This document shows positions 63,200-64,000 of a stretch of 64,000 nt of DNA, in pieces. How positions within the stretch are numbered: the first letter of the stretch is position 1; each line of letters starts with the position of its first letter. This DNA is from Zobellia laminariae (GTDB lineage: Bacteria; Bacteroidota; Bacteroidia; Flavobacteriales; Flavobacteriaceae), in contig NZ_RCNS01000001.1 in NCBI RefSeq assembly GCF_009725995.1, positions 1,505,195 through 1,569,194 of the forward strand, in the 5' to 3' direction. The notes under the pieces are model-generated. The model had not been told where the DNA came from. It saw only the letters and a list, made by a program, of their open reading frames with translations, and searched no databases. The position numbers and the translations under genes are program-made.

Positions 63200-64000
63200 T
63201 GTATGTCTTTTAATTTCATCTGCAAGCTTATATTTCCTTGCCATTCATTTTCATCTAGAGAAAAGACAGCGCTAAAAGGGTTCTTGTTGGCCACTATGGG
63301 GAGTTTGTCGCCCATATTAAAACCAATACCTCCAATAGGGCCAATTCCGTTTTGCGTAGCAGCTAACTTAAGATGTGCCGCATCTTCACCTACACCTTTT
63401 GCATAACCTGTATCTATTAGATTTTCGGACATGAATGTTGGAGTCATGTTACCAGGCCCAAAAGGAGCGAACTGTTTTAGTATACGCATCAGTTTTGGTG
63501 AAATATCTTTGAAATCCAATTGAGCATCTATGGAGATTTCTGGAATTAACAATTTTGGGTCTATGGTTTCGGAGACAACTTTTTCGAATTGTGCTTTAAA
63601 GTTTTCGAACTGCTCTTCAAGTAATGTAAGTCCGGCTGCATATTTATGTCCTCCAAACTGTTCAATGCAATCTGCACAGCCCTGCAAGGCATTATACACA
63701 TCAAAACCTTTTACGGAACGCGCGGAAGCTGCTAACTTATCCCCACTTTTTGTAAAGACCAATGTTGGACGGTAATAGGTTTCGGTAAGGCGAGAAGCCA
63801 CAATACCAATTACCCCTTTGTGCCACGAGTCTTTATAAACTACAGAAGTAAAGCGTTCTTCTTCTTTATTATCAAGAATCTGTTCAAGGGCCTCTACAGT
63901 GATTTCTTTGTCGAGTCCACGTCTGTCTTGGTTAAATTTTTCAATCTGGGCGGCAAAGGTTTCGGCTTGGGTTAGATCGGTTTCGGTTAAAAGGTTTACA
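63196..64000 (-). CDS. recJ: Single-stranded-DNA-specific exonuclease RecJ, C-terminal part (5' end outside window)
   Basis: The frame is open to the window edge and continues beyond. Degrades single-stranded DNA 5' to 3' in recombination and mismatch repair. Seen: the DHHA1-type part with DSWHKGVIGIVASRLTETYY and FGGHKYAAGLTLLEEQFENF, the GGHxxAAG motif, and an OB-like C terminus (ISPKLMRILKQFAPFGPGN). The last codons overlap the VOC gene start, so the two are translationally coupled. Confidence 0.93.
   Translation of the reverse strand, partial: VNLLTETDLTQAETFAAQIEKFNQDRRGLDKEITVEALEQILDNKEEERFTSVVYKDSWHKGVIGIVASRLTETYYRPTLVFTKSGDKLAASARSVKGFDVYNALQGCADCIEQFGGHKYAAGLTLLEEQFENFKAQFEKVVSETIDPKLLIPEISIDAQLDFKDISPKLMRILKQFAPFGPGNMTPTFMSENLIDTGYAKGVGEDAAHLKLAATQNGIGPIGGIGFNMGDKLPIVANKNPFSAVFSLDENEWQGNISLQMKLKDIQ

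Overview
The window looks like chromosomal DNA of a marine-type Flavobacteriaceae member (Bacteroidota). The support is: promoters of the Bacteroidota kind (a TAnnTTTG element near -7, often with a TTG/TTTG element about 19-21 bases upstream); an OmpA-family porin with thrombospondin type 3 repeats; a CarboxypepD_reg/TonB receptor; the fabF-rnc-IPExxxVDY-pyk order; a SAM-like-domain Bacteroidota integrase; and a BT4734-type primase-helicase. Genus cannot be fixed from sequence alone.

Layout. 1-6.3 kb: the end of a biotin carboxylase gene, an FAD oxidoreductase, a GreA-like protein, a small exporter, a cupredoxin / AhpD-like / AraC group and a PAS protein. 6.3-12 kb: housekeeping genes (pyk, IPExxxVDY, rnc, fabF, acpP; divergent purN, rnhA). 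12.2-15.1 kb: a PfkB kinase and a PurF-type amidotransferase. 15.1-16.3 kb: no protein gene, but five tandem copies of an about 73-nt RNA unit, each with its own promoter, a nearly invariant 40-nt core and its own intrinsic terminator. This is the most unusual feature of the window. 16.3-25.6 kb: superoxide dismutase, an AddAB-like helicase/nuclease pair split by kbl and an OmpA-like gene. 25.7-30.8 kb: an SDR gene and a glucuronate isomerase plus TRAP transporter operon for hexuronates. 31-34.4 kb: a gap-free GH1 / glycosyltransferase / phosphoesterase operon. 34.9-43.7 kb: an orphan protein, then a TonB receptor, M29-like peptidase, two NCS1 permeases and a PepD-type dipeptidase in one cluster. 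44.2-45.6 kb: a WcaJ-like sugar transferase.

45.6-55.4 kb is an integrated mobile element of about 9.8 kb in the 3' end of tRNA-Ala(GGC). It is bounded by a 12-bp direct repeat, has a 20-bp near-identical subterminal repeat near both ends, and carries a tyrosine integrase, an excisionase-like HTH protein, a primase-helicase and small cargo genes, including a membrane protein with the architecture of putative phage-abortive-infection proteins. No relaxase or virion gene is seen, so it may be a satellite-like or mobilisable island.

55.5-64 kb returns to core genes: universal stress protein, GNAT, MATE, enoyl-CoA hydratase-like, 2OG-Fe(II) oxygenase, QueD-like, LpxH, MFS, VOC and the 3' part of recJ.

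All function calls come from reading motifs and protein families by eye; no search was run.
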